Shown here: positions 7,519 through 15,944 of the stretch, piece after piece | Position numbering within the stretch: the stretch's first letter is position 1 | How the letters are laid out: every line of letters starts with the position of its first letter | Origin: Pseudomonas weihenstephanensis | Lineage (GTDB): Bacteria; Pseudomonadota; Gammaproteobacteria; Pseudomonadales; Pseudomonadaceae | DNA length: 64,000 bases | Direction: 5' to 3' | Assembly: GCF_001043055.1 (NCBI RefSeq) | Contig: NZ_JYLF01000006.1 | Location: 1 to 64,000, forward strand | The notes under the pieces: model-generated | What the model was told of the DNA's origin: nothing | What the model saw: only the letters and a program-made list of their open reading frames with translations | Databases searched by the model: none | Translations under genes and position numbers: made by a program

Positions 7519-8616
7519 ATGGAACGTCTGTATTCCCTGCAAGGCTTGAGAGGCGCTGCCGTTTTGGGAGTGGTGTTATTCCACATGGCGTCAGTTGAGG
7601 CGAAGTATTCGGGTGGTGATCTTTTATTGCCAGCGTTGGTCGACTTCTTCCAGCTGGGGGTTGATCTTTTTTTTGTGATCAGTGGCTTTGTCATGGTGAT
7701 TGTGACCCGTGGCCGCTTTCAGAGCGCGGTGCAAACCCAGCGTTTTGCTTTTAATCGGCTGTCGCGTATTTACCCTAATTATTGGCTGTATTTTTTTATC
7801 ACCCTGAGCGTCACTTTGGCGCTGCCGGGCGTGGTCAATACCTCGCATGGCAGCTCCAATCTCTTGATGTCGTTTTTATTGCTGCCCAATGATCGAGTGC
7901 TCCTGGTGATGGTGGCCTGGTCGCTGGTATTTGAGTTGTGGTTCTATCTGGTGTTTACGGGGTTGTTGTTATTCAAAGAAAAACACCTGCCGATATTGCT
8001 GGGGTTGTGGGCGTGCGGGCTGATTGCGTTCAACCTGTTGGCCAACTGGCAAGACTTCAATCCGGCTTTGAAAATCATGCTCCACCCTTACGCGCTGGAA
8101 TTCATCATAGGCAGCGCTGTGGCACTGTTTTTTTACAGTAAACACAGCGTCAAGGTGCCAACGCCCTGGGTCTGGGCAACCTTGATGGCTGCTTTGACCG
8201 TTGGGTTTGGGTTGATTTACGTATTCAAGCTGTTCTTCACCGAAGGCTTGCTGCGCATGTTGTCGGTGGGGGTTATTTTTGGCGCGCTGATTGGTTCGCT
8301 GGTCCTGCTGGAGCGGCGCAAGTTGATTCGTGTGCCGCAGTTTCTGATCTTCACAGGTGATATGTCTTACACGATTTACCTGTCGCACTTACTGGTGTTG
8401 GGCGTGATCGGGCATGTGTGGCAGCGTATCGGCGCATGGCCTGACAGCATTTGGGACAATCTGTTTTTTCTGCTGCTGATGATGAGTGCCGTGATCTGTT
8501 ACGGGGCGTTGGCGTATCGTTTTTTCGAAAAGCCGGTGCTGGATTGGGCCACGGCGTATTGCAATCGCACCTTTGCGCTCAAACGTGCGGCTGGCCAACC
8601 CGACTCGGCCAAATGA
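7519..8616 (+). CDS. Membrane acyltransferase (acyltransferase 3 / OafA family)
   Basis: The 365-residue protein begins MERLYSLQGLRGAAVLGVVLFH, the acyltransferase-3 signature with the conserved Arg in LRG and His in LFH, and has about ten hydrophobic helices. Members move acetyl or other acyl groups across the membrane onto polysaccharides, lipids or peptidoglycan. SGFVMV, NRLSRIYPNYW and SYTIYLSHL are family motifs. The ATG has an AGGAG ribosome site. It stands alone, with the antiporter divergent upstream and a glutaredoxin-like gene downstream. The psl cluster 4 kb away lacks its usual acyltransferase-3 member (pslL), so this gene might modify that polymer; that is speculation from proximity. 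Confidence 0.85.
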   Translation: MERLYSLQGLRGAAVLGVVLFHMASVEAKYSGGDLLLPALVDFFQLGVDLFFVISGFVMVIVTRGRFQSAVQTQRFAFNRLSRIYPNYWLYFFITLSVTLALPGVVNTSHGSSNLLMSFLLLPNDRVLLVMVAWSLVFELWFYLVFTGLLLFKEKHLPILLGLWACGLIAFNLLANWQDFNPALKIMLHPYALEFIIGSAVALFFYSKHSVKVPTPWVWATLMAALTVGFGLIYVFKLFFTEGLLRMLSVGVIFGALIGSLVLLERRKLIRVPQFLIFTGDMSYTIYLSHLLVLGVIGHVWQRIGAWPDSIWDNLFFLLLMMSAVICYGALAYRFFEKPVLDWATAYCNRTFALKRAAGQPDSAK

Positions 8617-8692
8617 CAGGCGTACCTGGGCTGCGGGTCGACGTCCTAGGGCAACGCTCCTAGAATGGCGGCTATTTTTCAGGTCGTGAATT

Positions 8693-8929
8693 ATGTACCC
8701 CGAATGTGAACTGCTGGGCACCCTTGGCTGCCACCTGTGCGAAGTCGCAGAAGCTGTGTTAATGCCGTTTGTCGAACGGGGCTTGTTGGTTGAGCTGGTC
8801 GATATCGCAGAGTGCGAGGGGCAAGTTCAAACCTATGGCCTGCGCATCCCGGTGTTGCGCCGGGTCGATACAGGCGCAGAGTTGGACTGGCCTTTTGAGG
8901 CTGAACAGGTGGTGAGCTTCCTCATATAG
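8693..8929 (+). CDS. Glutaredoxin-like protein (DUF836 family)
   Basis: This 78-residue protein carries an N-terminal thiol motif GCHLC (CxxC) after a short beta strand, then the cis-proline segment RIPVLRR, giving a compact thioredoxin fold. It belongs to the small glutaredoxin-like family found near housekeeping genes in gammaproteobacteria; the substrate is unknown. The start ATG at 8693 lies 76 bases after the acyltransferase stop, with AGG upstream. Confidence 0.85.
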   Translation: MYPECELLGTLGCHLCEVAEAVLMPFVERGLLVELVDIAECEGQVQTYGLRIPVLRRVDTGAELDWPFEAEQVVSFLI

Positions 8930-9012
8930 GCCGCGGGCTGCTCCTCAGACGGTTTCGTGAACAGGCTCGGTGGGCGATAATCCCCGGCTGCTTTTTACTG
9001 CCCGAGTTTTTT

Positions 9013-9903
9013 ATGTCGACCCAGCGCTTTAACGCCGCCGAGCATCAAGCCAGCACCCTCTACCTGCCGCCCGGTAAGTGGCTGACAGTGCTTGATTGCT
9101 TGTGTGATCACTTTCAGGCGATCAGCCGTGAGCAGTGGCTTGATCGCCTGGCGCGCGGTCGTGTGCTGGATGCTGACGGCGCGCCGATCAGTGCGCAGCT
9201 GGCCTACAAGGAAGGCCTGCGTATTCACTATTTTCGTGAAGTGCCCAACGAAACGCCGATTCCGGTCCAAGAGACCATTCTCTATGCCGATGAACATTTG
9301 GTGGTGGCTGACAAACCACACTTTCTGCCAGTGACCCCGGCCGGTGAATACGTCGAGCAAACCCTGTTGCGCCGTCTGATTCGTACGCTCGACAATCCGA
9401 ATTTGGTGCCGTTGCACCGCATTGATCGACACACGGCGGGGTTGGTGTTGTTTTCCGCCAACCCGGCCACACGCTCCGCTTACCAGTTGCTGTTTCCGAC
9501 ACGCAAGATCGAAAAGTGCTATGAAGCCATCGCGCCTGCCTTGCCTGAACTGGAGCTGCCGCGTGTACATAAAAGCCGTTTGGTAGACGGTGAACCTTTC
9601 TTTCGCATGCAGGAAGGGCCGGGCGACAGCAACACTGAAACCCTGGTCGATGTGAGTGAGAAAAACGGTGACCTGTGGCGTTATGCGCTGTACCCCGTCA
9701 CCGGCAAAAAACATCAGCTGCGCGTGCACATGGCGGCGTTGGGGGCGGGGATCTGCAACGACCCGTTCTATCCGCAGGTGATCAAGGATGCCGTGGATGA
9801 CTACGCCAAGCCCTTGAAGCTGCTGGCCAAGGCGTTGCGTTTTATCGACCCGGTTAGCGGTGAAGAACGTTACTTTGAAAGCCGCATCCGTCTGGCGTGG
9901 TAA
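9013..9903 (+). CDS. RluA-family pseudouridine synthase
   Basis: The 296-residue protein has an S4-like N-terminal region (about 20-75, ending in LAYKEGLRIHYFRE) and an RluA-type catalytic domain. The active-site loop is HRIDRHTAGL, whose Asp corresponds to the catalytic Asp of HRLDxxTSG, followed later by TGKKHQLRVHMA. These enzymes isomerise uridine in rRNA or tRNA. The variant motif and the long N-terminal part place it with the lesser-studied RluA-like group rather than RluC or RluD, so the target base is unknown. A rho-independent terminator follows 22 bases after the stop. Confidence 0.88.
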   Translation: MSTQRFNAAEHQASTLYLPPGKWLTVLDCLCDHFQAISREQWLDRLARGRVLDADGAPISAQLAYKEGLRIHYFREVPNETPIPVQETILYADEHLVVADKPHFLPVTPAGEYVEQTLLRRLIRTLDNPNLVPLHRIDRHTAGLVLFSANPATRSAYQLLFPTRKIEKCYEAIAPALPELELPRVHKSRLVDGEPFFRMQEGPGDSNTETLVDVSEKNGDLWRYALYPVTGKKHQLRVHMAALGAGICNDPFYPQVIKDAVDDYAKPLKLLAKALRFIDPVSGEERYFESRIRLAW

Positions 9904-9925
9904 GCGTCTGGCCCGCCAAAACAAC

Positions 9926-9953
9926 AAAACCCGCACGGGGCGGGTTTTGTTTT
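9926..9953. terminator. Bidirectional rho-independent terminator
   Basis: AAAACCCGC (9926-9934) pairs with GCGGGTTTT (9940-9948) around a five-base loop, with T-rich sequence on the right and A-rich on the left. It sits between the pseudouridine synthase (plus) and the lipoprotein gene (minus), so it can serve both. Confidence 0.9.
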
Positions 9954-9965
9954 AACGCATAAGCC

Positions 9966-10187
9966 TTACAGCTCTTTAACGGTGCGAATCTGGTCTTTGT
10001 TGATACGGGTTTCTTTGCCGTCCAATTGCTTGAACTGGTAGAAGCCCGAATCTTCATCGTACTTAGGCGTGTCAATTGCCTGGATTTCACGACCGTCGTT
10101 AAGAGTGATCACGGTTGGCGACGCACAGCCAGCAAGGGCGGCCAGGCCAGCAGTGAGCATGAGGGCGGCGAGAGTCCGATGAGTCAT
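9966..10187 (-). CDS. YgdI/YgdR-family small lipoprotein
   Basis: The 73-residue precursor has a signal peptide with lipobox LAGC at residues 18-21, predicting a lipidated Cys21. The mature part contains TVITLNDGREIQAIDTPKYD and FYQFKQLDGKETRINKDQI, which is the YgdI/YgdR (DUF903) SH3-like fold. It is expected to sit in the outer membrane; its function is not known. The ATG has a GGAGAAA ribosome site. Confidence 0.9.
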   Translation of the reverse strand: MTHRTLAALMLTAGLAALAGCASPTVITLNDGREIQAIDTPKYDEDSGFYQFKQLDGKETRINKDQIRTVKEL

Positions 10188-10281
10188 TGTGTTTCTCCAA
10201 CAAATGAATGTACGTAATGGGTAGCTGTCCCTGAGACGTATACATCGTCTGCAAGTTCCCTGGCTAGTGGCGCAAGGATAG

Positions 10282-10860
10282 CTATTGGCTTAGTTCGAGT
10301 AAATCAGGGGTGTTGACGTTGAGCAGCCGGGGATCATTCTGCGCGCACACGCAAGCCTGTGCATTGAGCTCAAGCATGATGTTGCGCGGGCTGCGCTGAC
10401 CGTTTTGCCACGCGGTGTCGAATGCGCCTTTGAGTGCGACGGGGATCACGCACAGCAGCGGTTCCCAGTGTTCGCCGTGGCGCACCATCACCGGTTGCTC
10501 GGGGCGCAGGCGCGCCGTATCGAACAGGGCACGGATCAGATCGGTGTCGATGCGGGGCACATCGCACGGCAGCACCAGCAGGTGTGAGTGCCGAGCCACG
10601 GCCAGTCCTGCGCGGATACCGGCCAGCGGCCCGTCAAAATCATCGTTGCCATCATTGACCACCTGGTCCGCATAGGCGGCGTAGTGCGCGTGATTGCGGT
10701 TGCAAGAAATGATCAAGTCATCCGTCAATGGCCGCGCCACCCGCTGGGCATGGCTGATCAAGGGCTGGCCCTGCCAGCGCAATAACCCTTTGTCCTGCCC
10801 GCCCATACGCTGGCCCCGCCCGCCCGCCAGCAGCAAGATTGAACAGTGGAACTGGCTCAT
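10282..10860 (-). CDS. mobA: Molybdenum cofactor guanylyltransferase MobA
   Basis: The 192-residue cytoplasmic enzyme attaches GMP to molybdopterin to make the guanine-dinucleotide cofactor of DMSO-reductase-family enzymes. It shows the nucleotidyltransferase signature [19 protein letters not shown] at residues 10-28, the metal-binding LPCDVPRID and DGPLAGI motifs. It is divergent from moaB-moeA across an 80-base shared upstream region, so the two transcripts probably share control. Confidence 0.95.
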   Translation of the reverse strand: MSQFHCSILLLAGGRGQRMGGQDKGLLRWQGQPLISHAQRVARPLTDDLIISCNRNHAHYAAYADQVVNDGNDDFDGPLAGIRAGLAVARHSHLLVLPCDVPRIDTDLIRALFDTARLRPEQPVMVRHGEHWEPLLCVIPVALKGAFDTAWQNGQRSPRNIMLELNAQACVCAQNDPRLLNVNTPDLLELSQ

Positions 10861-10939
10861 GAATTGACTCCGCGCAGTCAGGCAAAAGAAGGGCTGTGAT
10901 ATAACACCGGGCTGTTCTTCCTACAACTGGACCTCGTCT

Positions 10940-11479
10940 ATGAAAGCCAAGGTTGATGCGCCTTTTGTCCCTTTAAACATCGCTGTGCTGACAGTGAGCG
11001 ATACCCGCACACTTGAAACCGACACCTCGGGCCAAGTATTTGTCGACCGCCTGAGCGAGGCGGGCCATCAGTTGGCGGCACGGGTGTTGCTCAAGGATGA
11101 CCTCTACAAAATCCGCGCCCAAGTCGCTCACTGGATTGCTGAGGATCAAGTGCAAGTGGTGTTGATCACCGGCGGCACCGGTTTTACTGGCCGCGACAGC
11201 ACGCCTGAAGCCGTGGGTTGCCTGCTGGACAAACACGTTGATGGCTTTGGCGAATTGTTCCGTCATATCTCGCTCGCCGATATCGGCACCTCAACGGTTC
11301 AATCGCGCGCGCTGGCCGGGTTGGCCAATGGCACGCTGGTGTGCTGCCTGCCGGGTTCGACCAATGCCGTGCGCACGGGTTGGGACGGGATTTTGGCTGA
11401 GCAACTGGACTCGCGCCATCGCCCATGTAACTTCGTGGCCCATTTGAAACAGGCAGCGGCCTGCCCAACCCGTGGGTAA
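10940..11479 (+). CDS. moaB: Molybdenum cofactor biosynthesis protein B
   Basis: The 179-residue MoaB/MogA-fold protein binds molybdopterin and takes part in its adenylylation before molybdenum insertion. It contains AVLTVSDTRT near residue 16, the substrate-binding TGGTGFTGRDSTPEA motif (about 77-91) and LPGSTNAV. It overlaps moeA by eight bases, so the two are translationally coupled. The divergent neighbour is mobA. Confidence 0.95.
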   Translation: MKAKVDAPFVPLNIAVLTVSDTRTLETDTSGQVFVDRLSEAGHQLAARVLLKDDLYKIRAQVAHWIAEDQVQVVLITGGTGFTGRDSTPEAVGCLLDKHVDGFGELFRHISLADIGTSTVQSRALAGLANGTLVCCLPGSTNAVRTGWDGILAEQLDSRHRPCNFVAHLKQAAACPTRG

Positions 11480-12689
11480 GCCGGGCCGCACGGGCGAGCT
11501 GATGCCCGTTGAAGTGGCGCTGGCAAGGTTGCTGGCGCTGGCCGAAGCGGCGCCGATTCGCGACACCGAGGTGCTGGCATTGGCCTTGTGCGAGGGGCGT
11601 GTGCTGGCCCATGACCTGGTGTCGAGCCTTGACCTGCCGCCGTGGCCCAACAGTGCAATGGACGGGTATGCGCTGAACCTGACCGACTGGAGCGGTGAGC
11701 CTTTGAGCGTCAGCCAGCGCATCTTTGCCGGCCAGGCGCCTGAGGCTTTGGCCTGCGGCACGTGCGCGCGGATCTTTACCGGGGCACCCGTGCCTGCGGG
11801 CGCCAATTGCGTCGAGATGCAAGAGAACGCTCAGGTGCAGGCCGACGGACGGGTGCTGTTCACACAGGTACTGCGCGAAGGGCAAAACATTCGGCCACAA
11901 GGCCAGGAGACCACGGTCGGTGAAGTGGTTTTGCCGGCGGGCACGCGTTTGGGACCGATTGAGCAAGGCTTGGCTGCGTCATTGGGCTGCGCCACGCTTG
12001 AGGTGATTCGCCGGGTCAAGGTGGCCGTATTGTCCACCGGGGATGAGTTGATCGAGCCGGGTCAGCCATTGGGGCCGGGGCAGATTTACAACAGCAACCG
12101 CGTGCTGCTGTGCAGTTGGTTGACCCGTCTGGGGTGCGAAGTGCTGGATGCAGGCATCTTGCCGGATGACTTGCCTGCGACCCGTCAGCGCCTGGCAGAA
12201 CTGGGCGCGGTGGACCTGATTTTGTCTACCGGTGGGGTTTCGGTGGGCGAAGCCGACTTCCTGGGTATCGCCCTGCGCGAAGCGGGTGAGCTGGCGCTGT
12301 GGAAACTGGCAATCAAACCTGGCAAACCGCTGATCTGCGGGCATTTTCGCGGCGTACCGGTGATTGGGTTACCGGGTAATCCAGCGTCGACGTTGGTCAC
12401 CTTTGCGCTGCTGGCGCGCCCTTATTTATTGCGCCGTCAGGGTGTGCAGGCGGTGGAGCCCCTCAAGTTTCAAGTGCCTGCCGGTTTTGTCTGGCCCAAA
12501 CCCGGCAATCGCCGCGAATACCTGCGCGGGCGTCTGGAGCAAGGGCGGGCGGTGATCTACAAAAACCAGAGTTCGGGTGTACTGCGCAGTGCAGCATGGG
12601 CCGAAGGGCTGGTAGAGGTGCTGGAAGAAAGCACGCTGGTGGAAGGCGATGGGGTCGCCTTTATCCCGCTGAGCGAAGTGCTGGGCTGA
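11472..12689 (+). CDS. moeA: Molybdopterin molybdenumtransferase MoeA
   Basis: The 405-residue enzyme inserts molybdate into adenylylated molybdopterin. Visible motifs are PPWPNSAMDGYAL, FTGAPVPAGANCVEMQE, the GPGQIYNSNRV loop and STGGVSVGEADF, with LPGNPAS near residue 300, covering MoeA domains I-IV. The GTG at 11472 overlaps moaB by eight bases; an internal ATG at 11502 (MPVEVAL) is an alternative start. The molybdenum branch here (mobA, moaB, moeA) lacks moaA, C, D and E, which must lie elsewhere. Confidence 0.95.
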   Translation: MGKPGRTGELMPVEVALARLLALAEAAPIRDTEVLALALCEGRVLAHDLVSSLDLPPWPNSAMDGYALNLTDWSGEPLSVSQRIFAGQAPEALACGTCARIFTGAPVPAGANCVEMQENAQVQADGRVLFTQVLREGQNIRPQGQETTVGEVVLPAGTRLGPIEQGLAASLGCATLEVIRRVKVAVLSTGDELIEPGQPLGPGQIYNSNRVLLCSWLTRLGCEVLDAGILPDDLPATRQRLAELGAVDLILSTGGVSVGEADFLGIALREAGELALWKLAIKPGKPLICGHFRGVPVIGLPGNPASTLVTFALLARPYLLRRQGVQAVEPLKFQVPAGFVWPKPGNRREYLRGRLEQGRAVIYKNQSSGVLRSAAWAEGLVEVLEESTLVEGDGVAFIPLSEVLG

Positions 12690-12721
12690 CCCGCGCACAA
12701 ACGCACTTAGGCGCTGGCGAA

Positions 12722-12756
12722 GGCTGCGGTCTTTTGAGTATTTAAGACTCGCAGCC
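12722..12756. terminator. Hairpin between convergent moeA and psl genes
   Basis: GGCTGCG (12722-12728) pairs with CGCAGCC (12750-12756), and inside it GTCTT (12729-12733) pairs with AAGAC (12744-12748) around an AT-rich loop. It lies between the two convergent stops. There is no clear T-run, so termination may be weak or rho-assisted. Confidence 0.6.
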
Positions 12757-12762
12757 GAGTGC

Positions 12763-13692
12763 TCACGCAAATGGCCCGTCCCAATAGCGTGGGTTCATGC
12801 TGAGTTTTTTTTTCCAGTGATGGGGCAGGCGATGTTCCTGTTGCCCCAGTTTGTAAGCGCCCAGTTTGACGGCGTTGCGCACCAGTGAAGCCGGCCAGCT
12901 CAGCAGCCGTTGCGGCCCCAAAAACGTCAGTTCGGATTTCACATAGCGTAATCCCTCACCCCCGGCACCGCCGAACGCTTGCCGTATCCACGGCTCACGT
13001 GCCTGAAACACCCCAATATCGAAGTAGCGCCGAAACTCTTCCTTGAGGGTGTAATTGTGCGAGTGGCGACAGCACGCCTGCCCCTCATACACCACGCTCC
13101 AGCCCGCCAGCAGCATTTTGGCGGTGACGTACATGTCTTCCGACAGGATTACGTGCTGCGCAAAGCCGCCGACAGCCAGCAGTGCCTCGCGTCGATAGGC
13201 CGCAAACGAATTGGACATGAACGCCGTTTTGAGTCCTAGTTGCGGCGCGTCGGCGAGGGTTTTGACCTGTGACGTGGGCGGGTAGTTGAACTGCCGCGCG
13301 TGTTGCGCCAAGGGCACGGCGTCCAGGTGCGGCAGTTGCCGCCCGCAGACGGCGCCCACCTGAGGATCAGCAAACGGGCGCACAATCGCGGCCAGTGCAT
13401 CCGGGTCTTCAAGGTAGGCGTCCTGGGTCATGAAGACGCACACATCGTAGCCGGGGTTGCGCTCAACCATCAGTTGCCGCGTGCCGCCGTGGTTGAAGTC
13501 TTTGCTGTCGATGCGCAACACGTTTTTGCAGCGCGACCCGGCCAGCTCGAACGTGCCATCACGCGAACTGGAATCGACGATAAAAGTGTCAAATTCAGCG
13601 CTCTGGCGCCCCAGCGAATCCAGCAGGCGCTCCAGTTCATGGCGCCCGTTATAGGTCGGGATGATGCAGGCCACCTTGAGGGGCGATGTCAT
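12763..13692 (-). CDS. pslC: Psl-cluster glycosyltransferase, family 2 (PslC-like)
   Basis: The 309-residue GT-A enzyme begins MTSPLKVACIIPTYNGRHELERLL and has the DSSSRDGTFE and TQDAYLEDPDALA (DxD-region) motifs plus a late SEDMYVTAKML motif, as in rhamnosyl/mannosyl GT2 transferases. It adds a sugar to the growing lipid-linked repeat unit at the cytoplasmic face. Its ATG overlaps the pslK stop (ATGA), and it is the last gene of the operon. In P. aeruginosa pslC is third, between pslB and pslD; its position here is different. Assignment to PslC rests on family, length (303 in P. aeruginosa, from memory) and being the only GT2 in the operon. Confidence 0.75.
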   Translation of the reverse strand: MTSPLKVACIIPTYNGRHELERLLDSLGRQSAEFDTFIVDSSSRDGTFELAGSRCKNVLRIDSKDFNHGGTRQLMVERNPGYDVCVFMTQDAYLEDPDALAAIVRPFADPQVGAVCGRQLPHLDAVPLAQHARQFNYPPTSQVKTLADAPQLGLKTAFMSNSFAAYRREALLAVGGFAQHVILSEDMYVTAKMLLAGWSVVYEGQACCRHSHNYTLKEEFRRYFDIGVFQAREPWIRQAFGGAGGEGLRYVKSELTFLGPQRLLSWPASLVRNAVKLGAYKLGQQEHRLPHHWKKKLSMNPRYWDGPFA

Positions 13693-15113
13693 TGAACCTC
13701 CGGTTTATCAGGGCGCCACGGGCGCAACCACATCGCCATCGCCAGCATCAGCAGCGCGCCGAAGGCCGTGCTCAGGCCCAATTGCAGCCAGATATTGTGC
13801 AACGGGTGCAGCAGTAAGGCGGACAACAGCATCATGCCCAGCCCGAGTAACCAATGGCTGCGCCACGGCACGACCGAAAACAGTTGTTGGCGACGCATCA
13901 GCAGCAGGCCCGTAAGGATCACCCCGCCAACAGCGGCGAGTGCGATGCCGATCAACCCCAAAAAGTACGGCAGCACGGCCAGCAATAGGGCATTGAGCAG
14001 GCTGCCGATCAGCTCGCAGTTGAGCGGCATGCGCGTGTCTGCGGCGGCATAGGCATAACGCGCGAGCAGGGCATTCCAGGCGCCAAACATTAACGGGACC
14101 GAGAACCACGCCAGCAACGTGGGCAAGGGGCTGTCCGCCGCCTGGTTGGGCAGCAGCAAATGCACCAATGCGCCGGCTGCGCCAATCAGCCCGGCCACGG
14201 CGGGCACGGTCAGCAAGGTGGCGCTGGCCAGTCCTTTGCGCAGCAGCCCCAAGCGCTGTTCGCCCGCGCTGCCACTCATCAAACCGAGCAACACTTGGTT
14301 GAGACTCATCAGGGCAATCAGCGGCAGGTTGATCAGCTTGCGCGCCAGGTTGATCCAGGTCACAGAACCTTCGCCCAACAGTGACGCGACCATACGCTCC
14401 AGCAACGCCAAGCCCTGGCTTGCCAGATTGCTACTTAATAAAGGACCGATGCGTTGCAACAGTTCGCGGCTGGCGCCGGGCGCGGACTGGATGTGCCAAG
14501 GCTTCCAGCCGTCGCGGTACAGCGGCAACAACAGCACCGAGGGCATGAGCAGGCTGCCGAGCACGCAGGCGCTGGCCAGACCCTGGGCGGTGGCATCATG
14601 CTTGAGCAGCGCCAGGTACAGCACCGGGGGCAAGTTGAACAGCAGCGACCCCAACCCGGCCAGCACAAACCTTGAACGGGCCTGTAAAGGTACACAGAAC
14701 AGCCCGTGCAGCACGAACCCCGGCGCGCACCACGCCAGAATCCGCAAGCTGTCACTCGCCAGCGCGTAACCCTGGCTGTCGAGGCCGAGGCCGATCAGGC
14801 GCACCCACAGCAGTGAACCCAAACCCAAGAGGCCACTGAGCAGCAACCCGCACAGCAGCAAACGCGGGGCCAGCGCGCTGAGCCAGGCACGTTGCTCAGT
14901 GCGCGAGCGTTGTTGATACAGCGGCAGGGCGGCGGCACTCAGCAAGCCTGCGGCCAACGCCATGCGCAGCGCCTCGGGTAAAAACATGGCCACCAGAAAC
15001 CCGTCGCTGCGCCCACCTGCGCCCCAGGCAGCGACCAGCAGCCACTCGCGTGCGAACCCCGCGGCAAGGCCTGTCAACGTTGCCAGGGTGAGCCACAAGG
15101 TGGGGCCGAACAT
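13689..15113 (-). CDS. pslK: MviN/MurJ-like flippase of the psl cluster (PslK-like)
   Basis: The 474-residue polytopic protein has about 13-14 hydrophobic helices and the MOP-superfamily start GFAREWLLVAAWGAGGRSDGF, related to MurJ/MviN. In the psl pathway this protein is expected to move the undecaprenyl-linked repeat unit across the inner membrane before polymerisation. It starts at the ATG at 15113, nine bases after the acyltransferase stop, and overlaps pslC by four bases. Confidence 0.85.
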   Translation of the reverse strand: MFGPTLWLTLATLTGLAAGFAREWLLVAAWGAGGRSDGFLVAMFLPEALRMALAAGLLSAAALPLYQQRSRTEQRAWLSALAPRLLLCGLLLSGLLGLGSLLWVRLIGLGLDSQGYALASDSLRILAWCAPGFVLHGLFCVPLQARSRFVLAGLGSLLFNLPPVLYLALLKHDATAQGLASACVLGSLLMPSVLLLPLYRDGWKPWHIQSAPGASRELLQRIGPLLSSNLASQGLALLERMVASLLGEGSVTWINLARKLINLPLIALMSLNQVLLGLMSGSAGEQRLGLLRKGLASATLLTVPAVAGLIGAAGALVHLLLPNQAADSPLPTLLAWFSVPLMFGAWNALLARYAYAAADTRMPLNCELIGSLLNALLLAVLPYFLGLIGIALAAVGGVILTGLLLMRRQQLFSVVPWRSHWLLGLGMMLLSALLLHPLHNIWLQLGLSTAFGALLMLAMAMWLRPWRPDKPEVQ

Positions 15114-15122
15114 GGCCCGGGC

Positions 15123-15944
15123 CTAGTGGAACAAGGTGAACAGGCCTTTGCCGCCCACCTTGTAGTTGAGGTTGCGGCAGCGTTCGCCTTTGATGGTGGC
15201 GTCCGGTCCGCCGACGATGGCATAAGGTGGCACCGGTTTGGACACCACGCAATTGCCGCCCACCACCGCGCCTTCACCGATGTCGGCGCCGAACGAGAGC
15301 AGGGCGCGGCTGGCGATCCACGCGTAATCGCGAATATAAATCGGGCCACCCACGGCCCAGAACTCGGGCGCCTGCACGTCATGCCCACCGGCAATGATCA
15401 GCACGTGGGAGGCGATGGTGACGTGATTGCCTATTATCAGGCCGCCGCGTGCGTCCAGTTGGCAGTGCCAGCCCACGGTACTGTCCTCGCCAATGCGCAA
15501 GCCATCGACGCCAAGGATTTCGGTGTTGCGCCACACGGTCGAGCCTTTGCCAATTTTGGCCCCGCCTGCCCGCAGCCACAGCAGGCGCAAGGTGTGGCTG
15601 GGGATCTTGCAGATCAGGATGTTGTAGGCCAACTCCCACCAGCGCAGCATGCGGTCGCGCAACGTCGCCCAGTTCTTGCCGTAGAGCGGGATCAGCGCCC
15701 CTTTGCCTTCTCGGCCCAGCAAGGCGTAAAAGCGCCGTGCCAGAGGGTGTTCGATGCGCGGCTCAATGTTCAAGTAGCTGATGAAACATAACGTGTCGCC
15801 CTTGAGCGGTTGTTCAAAACACACGTCGTTGGCCAGCATCCAGTCGTAGGCCTCGCTCAGCTCTTGAACGCTGACGCCCATTTTTTCGGCGTACTCGGGC
15901 AGGGCCAGGCGCAGGTTTCGCGAGTGAAAAAGACGGTGCTTCAT
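15123..15944 (-). CDS. Hexapeptide-repeat acyltransferase in the psl operon
   Basis: From the ATG at 15944 (MKHRLFHSRNLRL, with AGGAG upstream and an ATGA overlap with pslJ) the protein is 273 residues. A helical N-terminal part of about 120 residues is followed by left-handed beta-helix repeats: GGAKIGKGSTVWRNTEILGV, LRIGEDSTVGW, GGLIIGNHVTIAS, with catalytic-type AGGHDVQAPEF and ending in PPYAIVGGPDA. These are trimeric O-acetyltransferases of the WcaF/LbH type, using acetyl-CoA in the cytoplasm. The classical psl cluster instead has a membrane acyltransferase, PslL. This gene occupies the matching place, so it probably acetylates the repeat unit before export. Confidence 0.8.
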   Translation of the reverse strand: MKHRLFHSRNLRLALPEYAEKMGVSVQELSEAYDWMLANDVCFEQPLKGDTLCFISYLNIEPRIEHPLARRFYALLGREGKGALIPLYGKNWATLRDRMLRWWELAYNILICKIPSHTLRLLWLRAGGAKIGKGSTVWRNTEILGVDGLRIGEDSTVGWHCQLDARGGLIIGNHVTIASHVLIIAGGHDVQAPEFWAVGGPIYIRDYAWIASRALLSFGADIGEGAVVGGNCVVSKPVPPYAIVGGPDATIKGERCRNLNYKVGGKGLFTLFH

